From NCBI GenBank assembly GCA_964012715.1, contig CAXGUG010000001.1, positions 95,250 to 159,249 of the forward strand: 64,000 nucleotides of DNA. The letters are read 5' to 3'. Below are positions 32,923 to 42,241 of the stretch, in pieces. This stretch comes from UBA1479 sp964012715 (GTDB lineage: Bacteria > Pseudomonadota > Alphaproteobacteria > Rhodospirillales > Casp-alpha2). Position 1 is the first letter of the stretch; every line of letters starts with the position of its first letter. The notes beneath the pieces are model-generated. The model did no database searches, was not told where the DNA came from, and saw only the letters and a list, made by a program, of their open reading frames with translations. Made by a program: the position numbers and the translations under genes.

Positions 32923-34157
32923 CCGTCGCGGGGCGGCAGGCCCGCCCCCGCGATTGCCCCGGCGCGAGCCAGCGTTTCAATCTCGTCTTCTGAGAATCCG
33001 GCCCCGGCCAGCACGCGGCGTGTGCTGTCGCCGGGGTTTTCCGGTTGCGGCAAAGGACGCCGCGCCCAGGCGTCGGAGGTAAAGCCGAGTCCCGGAATCT
33101 TCACCGGTGCCGCTACCCCCGGCAAAGGCAGATCGTCCAGGCATCCCGAAGCCGCCGTCTGCGGGTGGTTGAGAATTTCACCCAGGTTCCGGACCTTGCC
33201 AGCGGGCACATTCGCCCGGGCCAGGATATCTTCCCATTCGGTCGCGGCCTTGGTTCGGAACACGCGTTCCAACGCCGCCGTAACCTGGGCCTTCTGTTCC
33301 TCGCCCAGGGCGTCCGGCGCGGTATCGCCCGCCATCCCCGCCAATTCGTCCAGGCCCAATGCCGCGACCATGCGCGCCGCCTGCGCCGCCGTATTGGCGG
33401 TCACCACGATATGACCGTCCGCCGTGTCGAATCGACCGGCGAAGGGGCTGCCGGAAAACGGCAGGTTGCCTTGCAGGCCCCGTTCGCGGCCATCGGTCTG
33501 CTGATCGATTGCGAACACCCCCATCATCGACAGGACCGAGGACAACATCGGGACCACCAAATGCTGTCCCTTTCCGGTCTGGCGAAGTTGGTGCAGGGCG
33601 CCGGATACGGCCAGCGCCGCCGTCAGGCCGGCGATGTAATCGGTGATCGGCAGGCCGACCCGCTGCGGCCCCGATTCCGGCGTGCCGGTCATGCTCATCA
33701 AACCGGACATGCCCTGAACGATATGATCGTAGGCGGGCGCACCGGAGAGCGGCCCCTCGGGCCCGTAGCCGGTTAGCGAGCAATAAATAACGTCCGGCTT
33801 GACCGCCCGAACGTCGTCGTAGCCGCATCCCAGACGGTCCATCACGCCGGGGCGGTAGTTTTCCATGACCACGTCGCTTTGCGCGGCCAACTTCAGGAAG
33901 GCCTCGCGCCCGCCCGGTGCTTTCAGGTCCATGAGGATGCAGGCCTTGCCCGCGTTCTGCGCCGTGAACGAACCACCCATCCCGGCGGCACGCAACTCGG
34001 GCGAGCCGCCGTGACGGCGGACGAAGTCGTCGCCGCCGATGCGTTCGACCCGCACCGCATCGGCCCCCATCAGGCAAAGTTGATAGGTCGCATATGGACC
34101 GGCCAGGACGTGGCTGGCATCCAGAATGCGTACCCCGTCGAGCGGAAGGTTCGTCAT
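32919..34157 (-). CDS. Class III CoA-transferase (CaiB/BaiF family)
   Basis: A 412-residue enzyme with the family start GVRILDASHVLAGPYATYQL and the catalytic-Asp region ILMDLKAPGGREAFLKLAAQSDVVMENYRPGVMDRLG. It transfers CoA between acyl donors and carboxylic acids. Its start lies two bases after the stop of the metallophosphoesterase gene, so they are co-transcribed. It may activate the acid brought in by the TAXI-TRAP importer; the acid is unknown. Confidence 0.9.
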   Translation of the reverse strand: MTNLPLDGVRILDASHVLAGPYATYQLCLMGADAVRVERIGGDDFVRRHGGSPELRAAGMGGSFTAQNAGKACILMDLKAPGGREAFLKLAAQSDVVMENYRPGVMDRLGCGYDDVRAVKPDVIYCSLTGYGPEGPLSGAPAYDHIVQGMSGLMSMTGTPESGPQRVGLPITDYIAGLTAALAVSGALHQLRQTGKGQHLVVPMLSSVLSMMGVFAIDQQTDGRERGLQGNLPFSGSPFAGRFDTADGHIVVTANTAAQAARMVAALGLDELAGMAGDTAPDALGEEQKAQVTAALERVFRTKAATEWEDILARANVPAGKVRNLGEILNHPQTAASGCLDDLPLPGVAAPVKIPGLGFTSDAWARRPLPQPENPGDSTRRVLAGAGFSEDEIETLARAGAIAGAGLPPRDG

Positions 34158-34159
34158 GG

Positions 34160-36121
34160 TCAGTCGGCTCCGGCGATCCAGACGACAGGTCCACCGGCAC
34201 CGGCCAGAGCGTCATGCCCCGCCGCCGTGCGGTCGCCCGTCGCAAGATCGATCAGAGTCCCGGCACCGGCCCCTTCGCCAACCGTGCCGCCACCGGCGGA
34301 TAGTATCCAGGCACCCCTTCCCGCCTGGGCCAAGGCCCCCGTCAAATGGCGCAGCACATGGAACGCCCGGCGTGGGTTGTACAAACGATCGACCACGCCC
34401 TGACGCGGGAAGTAGCCCCGGTCCACATCGGCGAAGGTATCGCAGAACACATGCAACTCGCCGTTGGCCTGCGCCGTGGCCAGGGCCTGGGCAGCACGGC
34501 CCGCGACCCAGCCCTCATCGGACTGTTGGTCGCCGGGACTGCCGACGGACATGCGGATATGCAGGGACGCCTTCAGGCCATGGCTCTTGACGGCAGCCAA
34601 GGCATCGGCACCGGCCTGCGCCGGCAGGGTTTCCCCGGCGACACGGAAGACCAGCCCGGCAATCCCGTCGATCGCCGCCGCCTGGGCGATCTGATCGCCT
34701 TCGTCCGGGGTGAAGCCGTGATTGATCATGTGATAATAGCGCTCGCCGCCTCGTTCCATTTCGTCCTTGGACCGCAGCTTCGACAGATACAGCGCCGCCC
34801 CTGCGGCCTCGGCCGCCGGACGGGCCGCCGCGGCGACGGCGGGCAGGTCCGACAGGTTCTGCGCGATCTCCCAGGCATCGATCAGCCCTTTGGCCCCCTG
34901 TACCGCCGCGATCACGTCGGGGCCCGGCGCGTCAAAGGTGAACAGGGTGAACAGAAATCCCAGTTCCGACAGTTCGGTCAGGCGCGCCCGATGGGCGGGG
35001 TCCAATAGGTCCCGCGCCGGAATGCGCAGCCGCCGCACGCCCATTTCCATTAACGCCATCAGGGCATAGTCGTTGCGGGTCCGCTTGCGGTCGAATTCAT
35101 CCAGGCCACCCGACGGCGGAATTTCGATCACTTCCAACCAGTTCTGGCGCATGTCGAAGCCGAACCGGGTGACCGGGCTGTTCATCGGATGGACCGCCGA
35201 CACCTTGTCCGCCGCCGGGGCGACGGCGGCGCCGGGTTCGACCGTCTGGCCATAGGTCCGCACGATCTCGCACAGGTGGCCGTGTTCGTGCACATGGACG
35301 ATGAAGTAGCCCAGCTTGTTCCAATCGTTGCGGCCGTATTCGAATTCCGGCGGCGGCGCGGTGCGATACATCTCGGAGTAGTCCTGACGGACGAAGGCCG
35401 TGGACGGCAGCAGCCAGCATTGGGTCGGGCCGTGGCGGTGATACCAGAAGTTATGAACATGCCCGGCGAACATCGCTTCGACCTTATGCTTTTCCATCAG
35501 GCCGAGCAGCCACGACCGGCCCGGTTCACCGATATTGTCGTAGTGCTCGTTCTCGTCGCGGTAGGTCAGATAGGGCGGATAATGGGTGTTGAGGAACACG
35601 CGCTCTCCCGCCGCTTCGGCGGCGGCCAGTTCCTGTTCCAGCCAGGCTTTCTGTTCGGCTTCCGCATCCAGGCCCGAATTGACGATCTGGGCATCGATCA
35701 GGATGAAGCGCAGGCCCTTGTGCTCAAACGACTGATAGTGCGGGCCGAAATGCTGATCCCAGAGGTCCAGGAACTCGGGCCGGACCATGCCCGCCGGGCA
35801 CCAATCGACGGGCTTGTCGCCGACGTCGTGGTTGCCGGGAATAACGTAGAGCTTATGACGCAGGTCCTTGACCTGGTCTTTGAACCGCGCCGCGGCCTCT
35901 TCATATAGATGCGGGATATGCGGTACCGGATGAAGCAAGTCGCCCAGATGCAGGACGAAATCGACGTCGCGCGTGTTCAGGTCGCGGACCACGTGACGCA
36001 TTCGCGCATTGGCCAGCTTGTTGACCTCGAACGGCGAATTGCACTCGGCCTCGCCTTGGTTCAGATGGGTGTCGGTGATGACCGCATAGGTAAAAAGATG
36101 GCGACCCGCTTGCGTCGTCAT
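34160..36121 (-). CDS. Calcineurin-like metallophosphoesterase with large C-terminal domain
   Basis: A 653-residue protein. The N-terminal third has the complete phosphoesterase metal set: DTHLN (Asp17, His19), HLGDLLHP (Asp61), GNHD (96-99), NTHYPP and GHVHNF. After a central linker (about 300-340) the C-terminal half (about 345-640) looks like a degenerate TIM-barrel, with repeats of strand-helix segments and a YHMINHGFTPDEGD stretch. I do not recognise it as a known domain. The substrate may be a cyclic nucleotide, phospholipid or sugar phosphate. It is encoded upstream of the CoA-transferase gene in the same unit. The ATG at 36121 has AGGAG close before it. Confidence 0.82.
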   Translation of the reverse strand: MTTQAGRHLFTYAVITDTHLNQGEAECNSPFEVNKLANARMRHVVRDLNTRDVDFVLHLGDLLHPVPHIPHLYEEAAARFKDQVKDLRHKLYVIPGNHDVGDKPVDWCPAGMVRPEFLDLWDQHFGPHYQSFEHKGLRFILIDAQIVNSGLDAEAEQKAWLEQELAAAEAAGERVFLNTHYPPYLTYRDENEHYDNIGEPGRSWLLGLMEKHKVEAMFAGHVHNFWYHRHGPTQCWLLPSTAFVRQDYSEMYRTAPPPEFEYGRNDWNKLGYFIVHVHEHGHLCEIVRTYGQTVEPGAAVAPAADKVSAVHPMNSPVTRFGFDMRQNWLEVIEIPPSGGLDEFDRKRTRNDYALMALMEMGVRRLRIPARDLLDPAHRARLTELSELGFLFTLFTFDAPGPDVIAAVQGAKGLIDAWEIAQNLSDLPAVAAAARPAAEAAGAALYLSKLRSKDEMERGGERYYHMINHGFTPDEGDQIAQAAAIDGIAGLVFRVAGETLPAQAGADALAAVKSHGLKASLHIRMSVGSPGDQQSDEGWVAGRAAQALATAQANGELHVFCDTFADVDRGYFPRQGVVDRLYNPRRAFHVLRHLTGALAQAGRGAWILSAGGGTVGEGAGAGTLIDLATGDRTAAGHDALAGAGGPVVWIAGAD

Positions 36122-36248
36122 GGGCTCCTGGCTCCTCCGCTTTCTCCAGAATATCTGGATGTTCTTATAAAGATGATCATGGCGGCGGAAAATTGCCGCG
36201 CACAGGGCCAATTGAACGGCACGCATGGGCCGAGAGGCCGGATAGGGA

Positions 36249-36704
36249 TCAGGCGCTGCGGCGCTTGGCGGCTTGAACGGCCACCTCGAACCGGTCGAGG
36301 AACCGGGACCGGTCGGCTTTGGAGAACGGGCGAGGGCCGCCGGTAACGGCACCGGTTTCGCGCAGGGTCTGCATCAATTCCCGATTGGCCAGCGCCATGC
36401 CGATTCCGGCCTCGGTGAATTCGTCGCCGTTGGGTTTAAGCGCCGCCGCCCCTTTTTCCAGACAACGGGCCGCCAGCGGAATGTCATTGGTGACGCAGAT
36501 ATCGGCGGCGGCGATATGTTCGGCGATCCAGTCATCGGCTGCGTCCGCCCCCTGGGCGACGATCACGACCTCGACCATCGGGTCGCGCTGCGGGCGGATG
36601 CCGCCGTCCGACACCATCCGGGTTTTCAGGCCATGGCGGGCGGCGACGCGGAGAACTTCGTCCTTCACCGGGCAGGCATCGGCATCGACATAAATTTCGG
36701 TCAT
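36249..36704 (-). CDS. YaiI/YqxD (DUF188) family protein
   Basis: A 151-residue PIN-like protein: IYVDADACPVKDEVLRVAARHG at the start, then VTNDIPLAARCLEKGA and a C-terminal GPRPFSKADRSRFL motif, which together define the family. Possibly a nuclease; function has not been established in the family. It is a single gene with no clear operon partners. I chose the ATG at 36704. Confidence 0.92.
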   Translation of the reverse strand: MTEIYVDADACPVKDEVLRVAARHGLKTRMVSDGGIRPQRDPMVEVVIVAQGADAADDWIAEHIAAADICVTNDIPLAARCLEKGAAALKPNGDEFTEAGIGMALANRELMQTLRETGAVTGGPRPFSKADRSRFLDRFEVAVQAAKRRSA

Positions 36705-36835
36705 GTGCGGGAAATCCAAAGCATGGCGCATCCTAGGCCAGCGCGCTGGCGATGAAAATGCCCGGACGATCTATTCGCGGCGTCTTGGCCTATGACGCCT
36801 TATGTTTGCCATCAATTCTCTGCTATCGTCCGGCC

Positions 36836-37891
36836 ATGATCGACGCCCTGCATCCGTTCCTTCGTTTCGCCCCCGCGACCCTGGCGGCAGCCCTTGCCTT
36901 GGCCGCACCGGAAGGTGCGCGCGCCGCCGATGCGGCGAAACCGGCGGAAACCGAGGCGGATGCCAACGAACGCCCCGGCACCTTCGTGCTACAGGTCGAA
37001 AACGATCTGTTCGGCGGCGGCACCGATCAGTACTACACCCAAGGCATCCAGATGACCTTCGTGCCCAAGGACAAATGGGAACCGAAGTGGTTCAAGGACC
37101 TGATGGGCATGGTCCCCGGCGTCGATATGGACGGCGAATCGACCTATGTGGTGGCGCTGGGCCAACAGATGTTCACGCCCGAGGACACCACCCTGACGGA
37201 CCCGGATCGAACCGACCGGCCCTATGCCGGATGGTTGTTCGGCACCGTCGGCGCGATCATCGAGAAACCCGACGACAACATCCTTCGCAACGTGTCGTTG
37301 GATATCGGTATCGTCGGCCCGGCGTCCCTGGCCGGATACACCCAGCGCCGCTGGCACAGCCTGATCAACGTCGGCCTGCCGCGCGGCTGGGGCAAGCAGT
37401 TGCATAACGAGCCGGGCATCGTTCTGTCCTATCAGGCGCGCCGCCGGTTCGAGATCATCGAGGCCGGAAATTTCATCGAAATGGATTTCATGCCGACCAT
37501 CGGCGCCGCCGTCGGCAACGTCCTGACCCAGGGCACGGTCGGGGCCTCGGTTCGGTTCGGCCAGAACCTGGACCTGACCTACGGCCCCGCGTTCATCCGC
37601 CCGTCCCTTCCCGCCGCCGCGATCGTCAAACGGCGGGGCGAGTTCGGCTGGAACCTGTTCGCCAGCGTCGAGGGCCGGGCCGTCGCCCGCAACATCTTCC
37701 TCGACGGAAATACCTTCGGCGATAGCCGCAGCGTCGATAAGAACAATTTCGTCCTGGATTTTCAGGGCGGGGTCGAATTCGTCCTGGGTGTGACCCGCAT
37801 AACATTTACGCAGATCTATCGGACCCGCGAGTTCGAGGGCCAGCGCGTACCCAGCCAATTCGGCTCGATCTCGATCTCCGCGATTTTCTAA
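36836..37891 (+). CDS. LpxR-family (DUF2219) outer-membrane lipid A deacylase-like protein
   Basis: A 351-residue exported beta-barrel. The signal peptide ends near ARA (residue 30). VENDLFGGGTDQYYTQGIQM is the LpxR active-site strand with the conserved Asn-Asp pair. DRPYAGWLFGT and a terminal Phe (ISAIF) are typical of outer-membrane barrels of this family. LpxR removes the 3'-acyloxyacyl chain of lipid A in a calcium-dependent manner. The gene stands alone between YaiI (divergent) and the ABC operon. Confidence 0.9.
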   Translation: MIDALHPFLRFAPATLAAALALAAPEGARAADAAKPAETEADANERPGTFVLQVENDLFGGGTDQYYTQGIQMTFVPKDKWEPKWFKDLMGMVPGVDMDGESTYVVALGQQMFTPEDTTLTDPDRTDRPYAGWLFGTVGAIIEKPDDNILRNVSLDIGIVGPASLAGYTQRRWHSLINVGLPRGWGKQLHNEPGIVLSYQARRRFEIIEAGNFIEMDFMPTIGAAVGNVLTQGTVGASVRFGQNLDLTYGPAFIRPSLPAAAIVKRRGEFGWNLFASVEGRAVARNIFLDGNTFGDSRSVDKNNFVLDFQGGVEFVLGVTRITFTQIYRTREFEGQRVPSQFGSISISAIF

Positions 37892-38314
37892 GATTCCACA
37901 CTGTTTACCTGAAGAACCGGGGCGTTTTCCCTCGGCCTTTCCGGCACATCGTGCGCATACCCGCGCATGACATGTCTAATTTTTGTGCGGCGCAACACGT
38001 CCTGAGCAAAAAACAGACATATTAAATCTCACTAATGAGAAAAAATTAGGAATATTTTACTTTTTCTTGCCCCTCGTACCGCATTGCGATACGTGTCGCG
38101 TAAAAAAACACATTGAAAATCATGTAGTTAATTCGAAGCCTCGGCGTGCCGCTGTAAATTGGCCCGCTTATTGCGACGCAGCACAACTTCAAGCCACCCG
38201 ACGGGCTGCAGCGCCGTTTCCCACCTGGCGGGCTTGTTTCTTCTCCCCCGGCCGTAAAGGCCCATTACCCGCCCTCAAGCGCGGGAAAAAACCTGTGAGA
38301 AAAAGAGGCTTTAG
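37892..38314. other. 423-base non-coding region before the amide-type ABC operon
   Basis: Locally AT-rich (38020-38130). It contains a small dyad TCTCA-CTAA-TGAGA (38027-38040) and the sigma-54-like promoter at 38160-38175. I see no gene. Confidence 0.55.
38160..38175 (+). promoter_or_regulatory. Sigma-54-like promoter of the amide-type ABC operon
   Basis: TGGCCCGCTTATTGCG keeps the essential GG-N10-GC spacing and the TTGC block. It differs from consensus at one position of the -24 box and at the last base. The start would be near 38186, leaving a leader of about 130 bases. Confidence 0.5.
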
Positions 38315-39559
38315 ATGAATACAAAACGTAAAACGAGGGTTCGTAACCTGCTGCGTAGCGCGGCAACCGCGGCGTTGGTCGCCGGCAGCATTTTCGCCGG
38401 CTCCGCAGGCGCTAACAGCGCCCATGCCGAAGACGTCAAGATTCTCGGCCTGTGGCCGATGAGCGGTCCGTTCGCCGACATGGGTCCGCTGCTGGACAAG
38501 GGCGCGCAGATCGCCCTGGAAGAAATCGATTACAAGATCAACGGTAAGAAGATCGTCTACATCACCCGCGACAGCGAAACCAAGGCCGGCGCCGCCGCCC
38601 GCCGCGCGCAGGAAGCGATCGATTCCGAAGGCGTGCAGTACATCGTCGGTCCGTGGTCGTCGGGCGTCGCCCTGGCCGTCAACGAAGTCGCCAAGAAGAA
38701 CAAGGTGTTCTACTACTTCTCGGGCGGCACCGAAGACATCGCCGGCAAGCGCTGCCACAAGTACGGCTTCCAATGGGCGGCCAATGCCTGGACCGCGATC
38801 AACGCCGACCTGAAGATCTTCAAGAAGGCCCATCCGAACGCCAAGAAGCTTTACCTGTTCATCACCGACTTCGCATTCGGCTGGAGCCTGCAGAAGTACG
38901 TCGAAAACTTGGCCCCGAAATACGGCCTGGAAATCGTCGGCGTGGACCGTCAGGCCCTCGGCACGCGTGAATATTCGTCGTTCATCACCAAGGCCATGGC
39001 CGCCAACCCGGATGCGATCTTCATGGTCAACTTCGGCCAGGACACCATCGCCGCCATCCGCCAGCTGAACAACTTCGGCTTCACCCCGAAGAAGCCGGTC
39101 GTCATGGCCTGGTCGGCGGGCGTCGAGGAACTGGTCCAGATGACGCCGGAAATGCGCTCCAACCTGATCGTCGGCACCAACTACTACTACTCGGTCGACA
39201 ATCCGGAGAACAAAGCCTTCGTCGCCGCCTATAAGGCCAAGAACGACGGCGTGCCCCCGGGCTACGCGCCGGGCGCTGCCTACGGCATGATGAAGGTCGT
39301 CCTGAAAGCCATGAAGGATTCGGGCAAGACCGATCCGGCCAGCGTCGCCAAGGCGATGGAAGGCATGAACGGCAAGACCATCATCGGCGACTACCACGTC
39401 AACGATTGGAACCACCAGACCGTTCGTCCGTACTTCGTCCTGCAGACCAAGCCGGAATCGAAGATGAAGGACAAATACGACTTCGCCGACATCGTTGATG
39501 TCTCCGGCACCGAACAGCCGAAGAACATGAACGAGTGCAAAGACATGGGCGGGTTCTAA
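38315..39559 (+). CDS. Branched-chain amino-acid/amide-type ABC transporter binding protein
   Basis: A 414-residue exported protein of the LivK superfamily (peripla_BP_6). The signal peptide ends near AHA (residue 38). VKILGLWPMSGPFADMGPLLDKGAQIALEEI and YIVGPWSSGVALAVNEVAKKN are the usual ligand-domain segments. An amidase ends the operon and a sigma-54 promoter precedes it, so the ligand is more likely an amide or similar nitrogen compound than an aliphatic amino acid. A strong hairpin follows the stop. Confidence 0.88.
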   Translation: MNTKRKTRVRNLLRSAATAALVAGSIFAGSAGANSAHAEDVKILGLWPMSGPFADMGPLLDKGAQIALEEIDYKINGKKIVYITRDSETKAGAAARRAQEAIDSEGVQYIVGPWSSGVALAVNEVAKKNKVFYYFSGGTEDIAGKRCHKYGFQWAANAWTAINADLKIFKKAHPNAKKLYLFITDFAFGWSLQKYVENLAPKYGLEIVGVDRQALGTREYSSFITKAMAANPDAIFMVNFGQDTIAAIRQLNNFGFTPKKPVVMAWSAGVEELVQMTPEMRSNLIVGTNYYYSVDNPENKAFVAAYKAKNDGVPPGYAPGAAYGMMKVVLKAMKDSGKTDPASVAKAMEGMNGKTIIGDYHVNDWNHQTVRPYFVLQTKPESKMKDKYDFADIVDVSGTEQPKNMNECKDMGGF

Positions 39560-39582
39560 TCCAACCAGCCGACTAGCAACGG

Positions 39583-39615
39583 CGCCGGCCGCGCTTTCCT
39601 TCCGCGCGGCCGGCG
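39583..39615 (+). terminator. Strong hairpin between binding-protein and LivH-type permease genes
   Basis: CGCCGGCCGCGC and GCGCGGCCGGCG form a perfect 12-bp stem with a 9-base loop, followed by a pyrimidine-rich tract (TCCCTTTCGTCTTCC). It is probably a partial terminator that raises binding-protein mRNA, analogous to 19664-19691. Confidence 0.6.
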
Positions 39616-39681
39616 TCCCTTTCGTCTTCCTTTGCAAAGACCAACCGGCCCCCGGCCGGGTTGCGTTGTCGCGGACCTGTC

Positions 39682-40542
39682 ATGACATTTCTAATCGCAA
39701 GTCAAATTCTCAACGGCCTCGCCACGGGAACGCTGTATTCCCTGATGGCGGTCGGCCTGACCCTGATCCTGGGGGCCTTGAACATTCCGAACTTCGCCCA
39801 TGGCGTGCTGTTCGCGTTCGGCGCCTATTTCACCTATGCCATCACCGAGATGACCGGCTCGTTCTATCTGGCGATCCTGATCGCCCCGCTGCTGGTCTCG
39901 GCCATGGGCTTCGTGCTGGAAAGCCAAGGCATCCAGCGCCTGTATTCGGCCCATCACGATTATCAACTGCTGTTCCTGTTCGCGACGGCCCTGATCCTTC
40001 AAGAAGTGATCATCATCATCTGGGGGCCGGTCGGCTTCTCGGTGCAGCCGCCGGCCAGCCTGCAGGGCGCGGTCGACCTGGGCATCACGGTCTATCCCAA
40101 ATACCGCCTGGCGGTTTTGGCCTTCGGCATCGTGATCATCATGGCCCTGTACTTCTTCCTGAACAAAACGAACCTGGGCGCGATCCTGCGCGCCGGGATC
40201 GAGAACCGGGAAATGGTCATGGTCCTGGGCGTCGACATCAACAAGGTCTTCCTGGCGACGTTCTGCCTGGGCACCTATCTGGCCGGTCTGGCCGGGGGCC
40301 TGGCGACGCCGATCATGGGGCTGACCCCGTCACTGGGGCTGGACATCCTGCCGCTTTGTTTCGTGGTCGTCGTGGTCGCGGGCCTGGGCAGCATCCCCGG
40401 CGCGATCCTGGCCGGGATCCTGATCGGCCTGTCCCAGGGCATCGCCACCATCTGGTGGCCCGAAGCCACCAACGTGGCCGTCTACGTCATGATGGGCCTG
40501 ACCATCATCCTTCGCCCTCAAGGCCTGTTTGGAACACGATGA
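39682..40542 (+). CDS. LivH-type ABC permease
   Basis: A 286-residue inner-membrane permease: ILNGLATGTLYSLMAVGLTLILG at the N-terminus and GLATPIMGLTPSLGLDILPLCFVVVVVAGLGSIPGAI near the end are family hallmarks. It overlaps the LivM-type gene by four bases. The ATG at 39682 sets the first membrane helix at the N-terminus; a longer in-frame start adds only a few polar residues. Confidence 0.92.
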   Translation: MTFLIASQILNGLATGTLYSLMAVGLTLILGALNIPNFAHGVLFAFGAYFTYAITEMTGSFYLAILIAPLLVSAMGFVLESQGIQRLYSAHHDYQLLFLFATALILQEVIIIIWGPVGFSVQPPASLQGAVDLGITVYPKYRLAVLAFGIVIIMALYFFLNKTNLGAILRAGIENREMVMVLGVDINKVFLATFCLGTYLAGLAGGLATPIMGLTPSLGLDILPLCFVVVVVAGLGSIPGAILAGILIGLSQGIATIWWPEATNVAVYVMMGLTIILRPQGLFGTR

Positions 40543-41483
40543 TGCAGAACAAGACCCTTTTCCTCATCACCCTGGCCGGGGTCGTCATCGCCCCCATGGT
40601 CTTTCCCACGGTGACCGCGACCGACATGCTGATCTTCGGTCTGGTCGCCGTCTCCACCAACATCATGGTCGGCTATACCGGCATGCTGTCGTTCGGCCAA
40701 GCGTCGTTCTTCGGCATCGCGGCCTATGCCAGCGGCTTGGTCCTGAAGGCCGACATCTCGGTCTTCCTGGCCATTCCCGCCGGGGTCATCATGGGCAGTC
40801 TGGCCGCCGCCATGGTCGGGTACTTCTGCGTCAAGCGGACGGGCCTGTACTTCATCTGTCTGACCTTCGCGTTCAACCAGGCGTTCTTCTTCCTGGTCTA
40901 CGTCTGGACCGACGTGACCGGCGGCGACGACGGCCTGCCCGGCATTCCGCGCCCCGATTTCGCGACCGACACGCTGTCGTTCTACATCTTCATCGCGGTG
41001 CTGTTCTTCATCTGCATGGCGGCCATGCTGGCGATCGTCAAATCGCCGCTTGGCCTGATCTTCCGGATGATCCGCGAGAACCCGGAACGGGCCGAGGCCG
41101 TTGGCTACAACGTCCGCTTCTACAAGTGGGTGTCGTTCATGATCGCCAGCGCCTTCACCAGCTTCGCGGGCACCTTGTTCCCGATGCTGTACGGCATCGT
41201 GCCGGTCGACCAGATCCACTGGCTCAAGTCGGGCGATTTCATCTTCATGCTGCTGTTCGGCGGTTCGGGCAACTTCTTCGGCCCGCTGATCGGGGCCGTC
41301 GCCTACATCTGGATGTCCGACACGTTCTCGGTGTTCTGGCCGCGCTGGCCGATCCTGATGGGCGCGATCTTCATGTTCGTCGTGCTGTTCATGCGCGGCG
41401 GCGTCGTCGAGATGATCGAGCGGACCTACCGCTATTTCCGGCAGAAGCGCGGTGACGCCAAGCCGGCGGAGACCACCACATGA
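40539..41483 (+). CDS. LivM-type ABC permease
   Basis: A 314-residue permease partner. It contains NIMVGYTGMLSFGQASFFGIAAYAS and FGGSGNFFGPLIGAVAYIWM, the conserved LivM stretches. Starts with tandem ATG codons overlapping the LivH stop and overlaps the ATPase gene by four bases (ATGA). Confidence 0.92.
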   Translation: MMQNKTLFLITLAGVVIAPMVFPTVTATDMLIFGLVAVSTNIMVGYTGMLSFGQASFFGIAAYASGLVLKADISVFLAIPAGVIMGSLAAAMVGYFCVKRTGLYFICLTFAFNQAFFFLVYVWTDVTGGDDGLPGIPRPDFATDTLSFYIFIAVLFFICMAAMLAIVKSPLGLIFRMIRENPERAEAVGYNVRFYKWVSFMIASAFTSFAGTLFPMLYGIVPVDQIHWLKSGDFIFMLLFGGSGNFFGPLIGAVAYIWMSDTFSVFWPRWPILMGAIFMFVVLFMRGGVVEMIERTYRYFRQKRGDAKPAETTT

Positions 41484-42241
41484 GCATCATTCTGACCTGC
41501 ATGGGCCTCGCCAAAACCTATGGCGAGGAACAGGTCGTGCGCGGCGTCGATCTCGACGTTCGCGCCGGCCATATCCACAGCGTCATCGGGCCCAACGGTG
41601 CGGGCAAGTCGACCTTCTTCAACCTGATATCGGGCCAGGTCACCAAGACCGCGGGCACCGTATTCTTCAAGGGCGAGGAAATCACCGACTACACCCCGCA
41701 CATGCTGCCGCATATCGGCATGTCCCGGTGTTTTCAGCGGACCAACGTGTTCCCCGAACTGACGATCTACGAAAACGTCTGGGGGGCGATGTTCGCCTGC
41801 GCCAACGACGGGCCGATGGACTTTCTGCGCCGTCCGATCTTTTCGGGCGAGCTGAAGGACAAGGCCGAGGAAGTGGTCGAAAGCGTCGGCCTGAGCCACA
41901 AGCTCCACGACAAGGGAAAGACCCTGTCCCACGGCCAGTCCCGCATGCTGGAGGTCGCGGTGACCCTGGCGGCGCAGCCGGAACTGGTTCTGCTCGACGA
42001 GCCGACCCAGGGCCTGGCCCCGGAAGCCACCCACGAGATGACCGAGCTCATCAAGCGGCTGGCGGGGCAGTACACGATCCTTCTGATCGAACACAAGATG
42101 CACATCGTGATGGAAATCTCCGACGTCATCTCGGTGCTCAACCTGGGTCAGAAGATCGCCGAAGGCAAACCGGCCGACATCCAAAACAACCAAATGGTAC
42201 AGGACGCCTACTTGGGGCGGTTGCGGGACGATAATGACTGA
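41480..42241 (+). CDS. LivG-type ABC ATPase
   Basis: A 253-residue ATPase: Walker A GPNGAGKS, Q-loop RCFQRTNVFPELT, signature LSHGQSRMLEVAVTL (Ser-His-Gly variant of LSGGQ), Walker B LVLLDEPTQGLAPE and switch IEHKMHIVMEISDVI. It overlaps livF-type gene by eight bases. Confidence 0.92.
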   Translation: MSIILTCMGLAKTYGEEQVVRGVDLDVRAGHIHSVIGPNGAGKSTFFNLISGQVTKTAGTVFFKGEEITDYTPHMLPHIGMSRCFQRTNVFPELTIYENVWGAMFACANDGPMDFLRRPIFSGELKDKAEEVVESVGLSHKLHDKGKTLSHGQSRMLEVAVTLAAQPELVLLDEPTQGLAPEATHEMTELIKRLAGQYTILLIEHKMHIVMEISDVISVLNLGQKIAEGKPADIQNNQMVQDAYLGRLRDDND

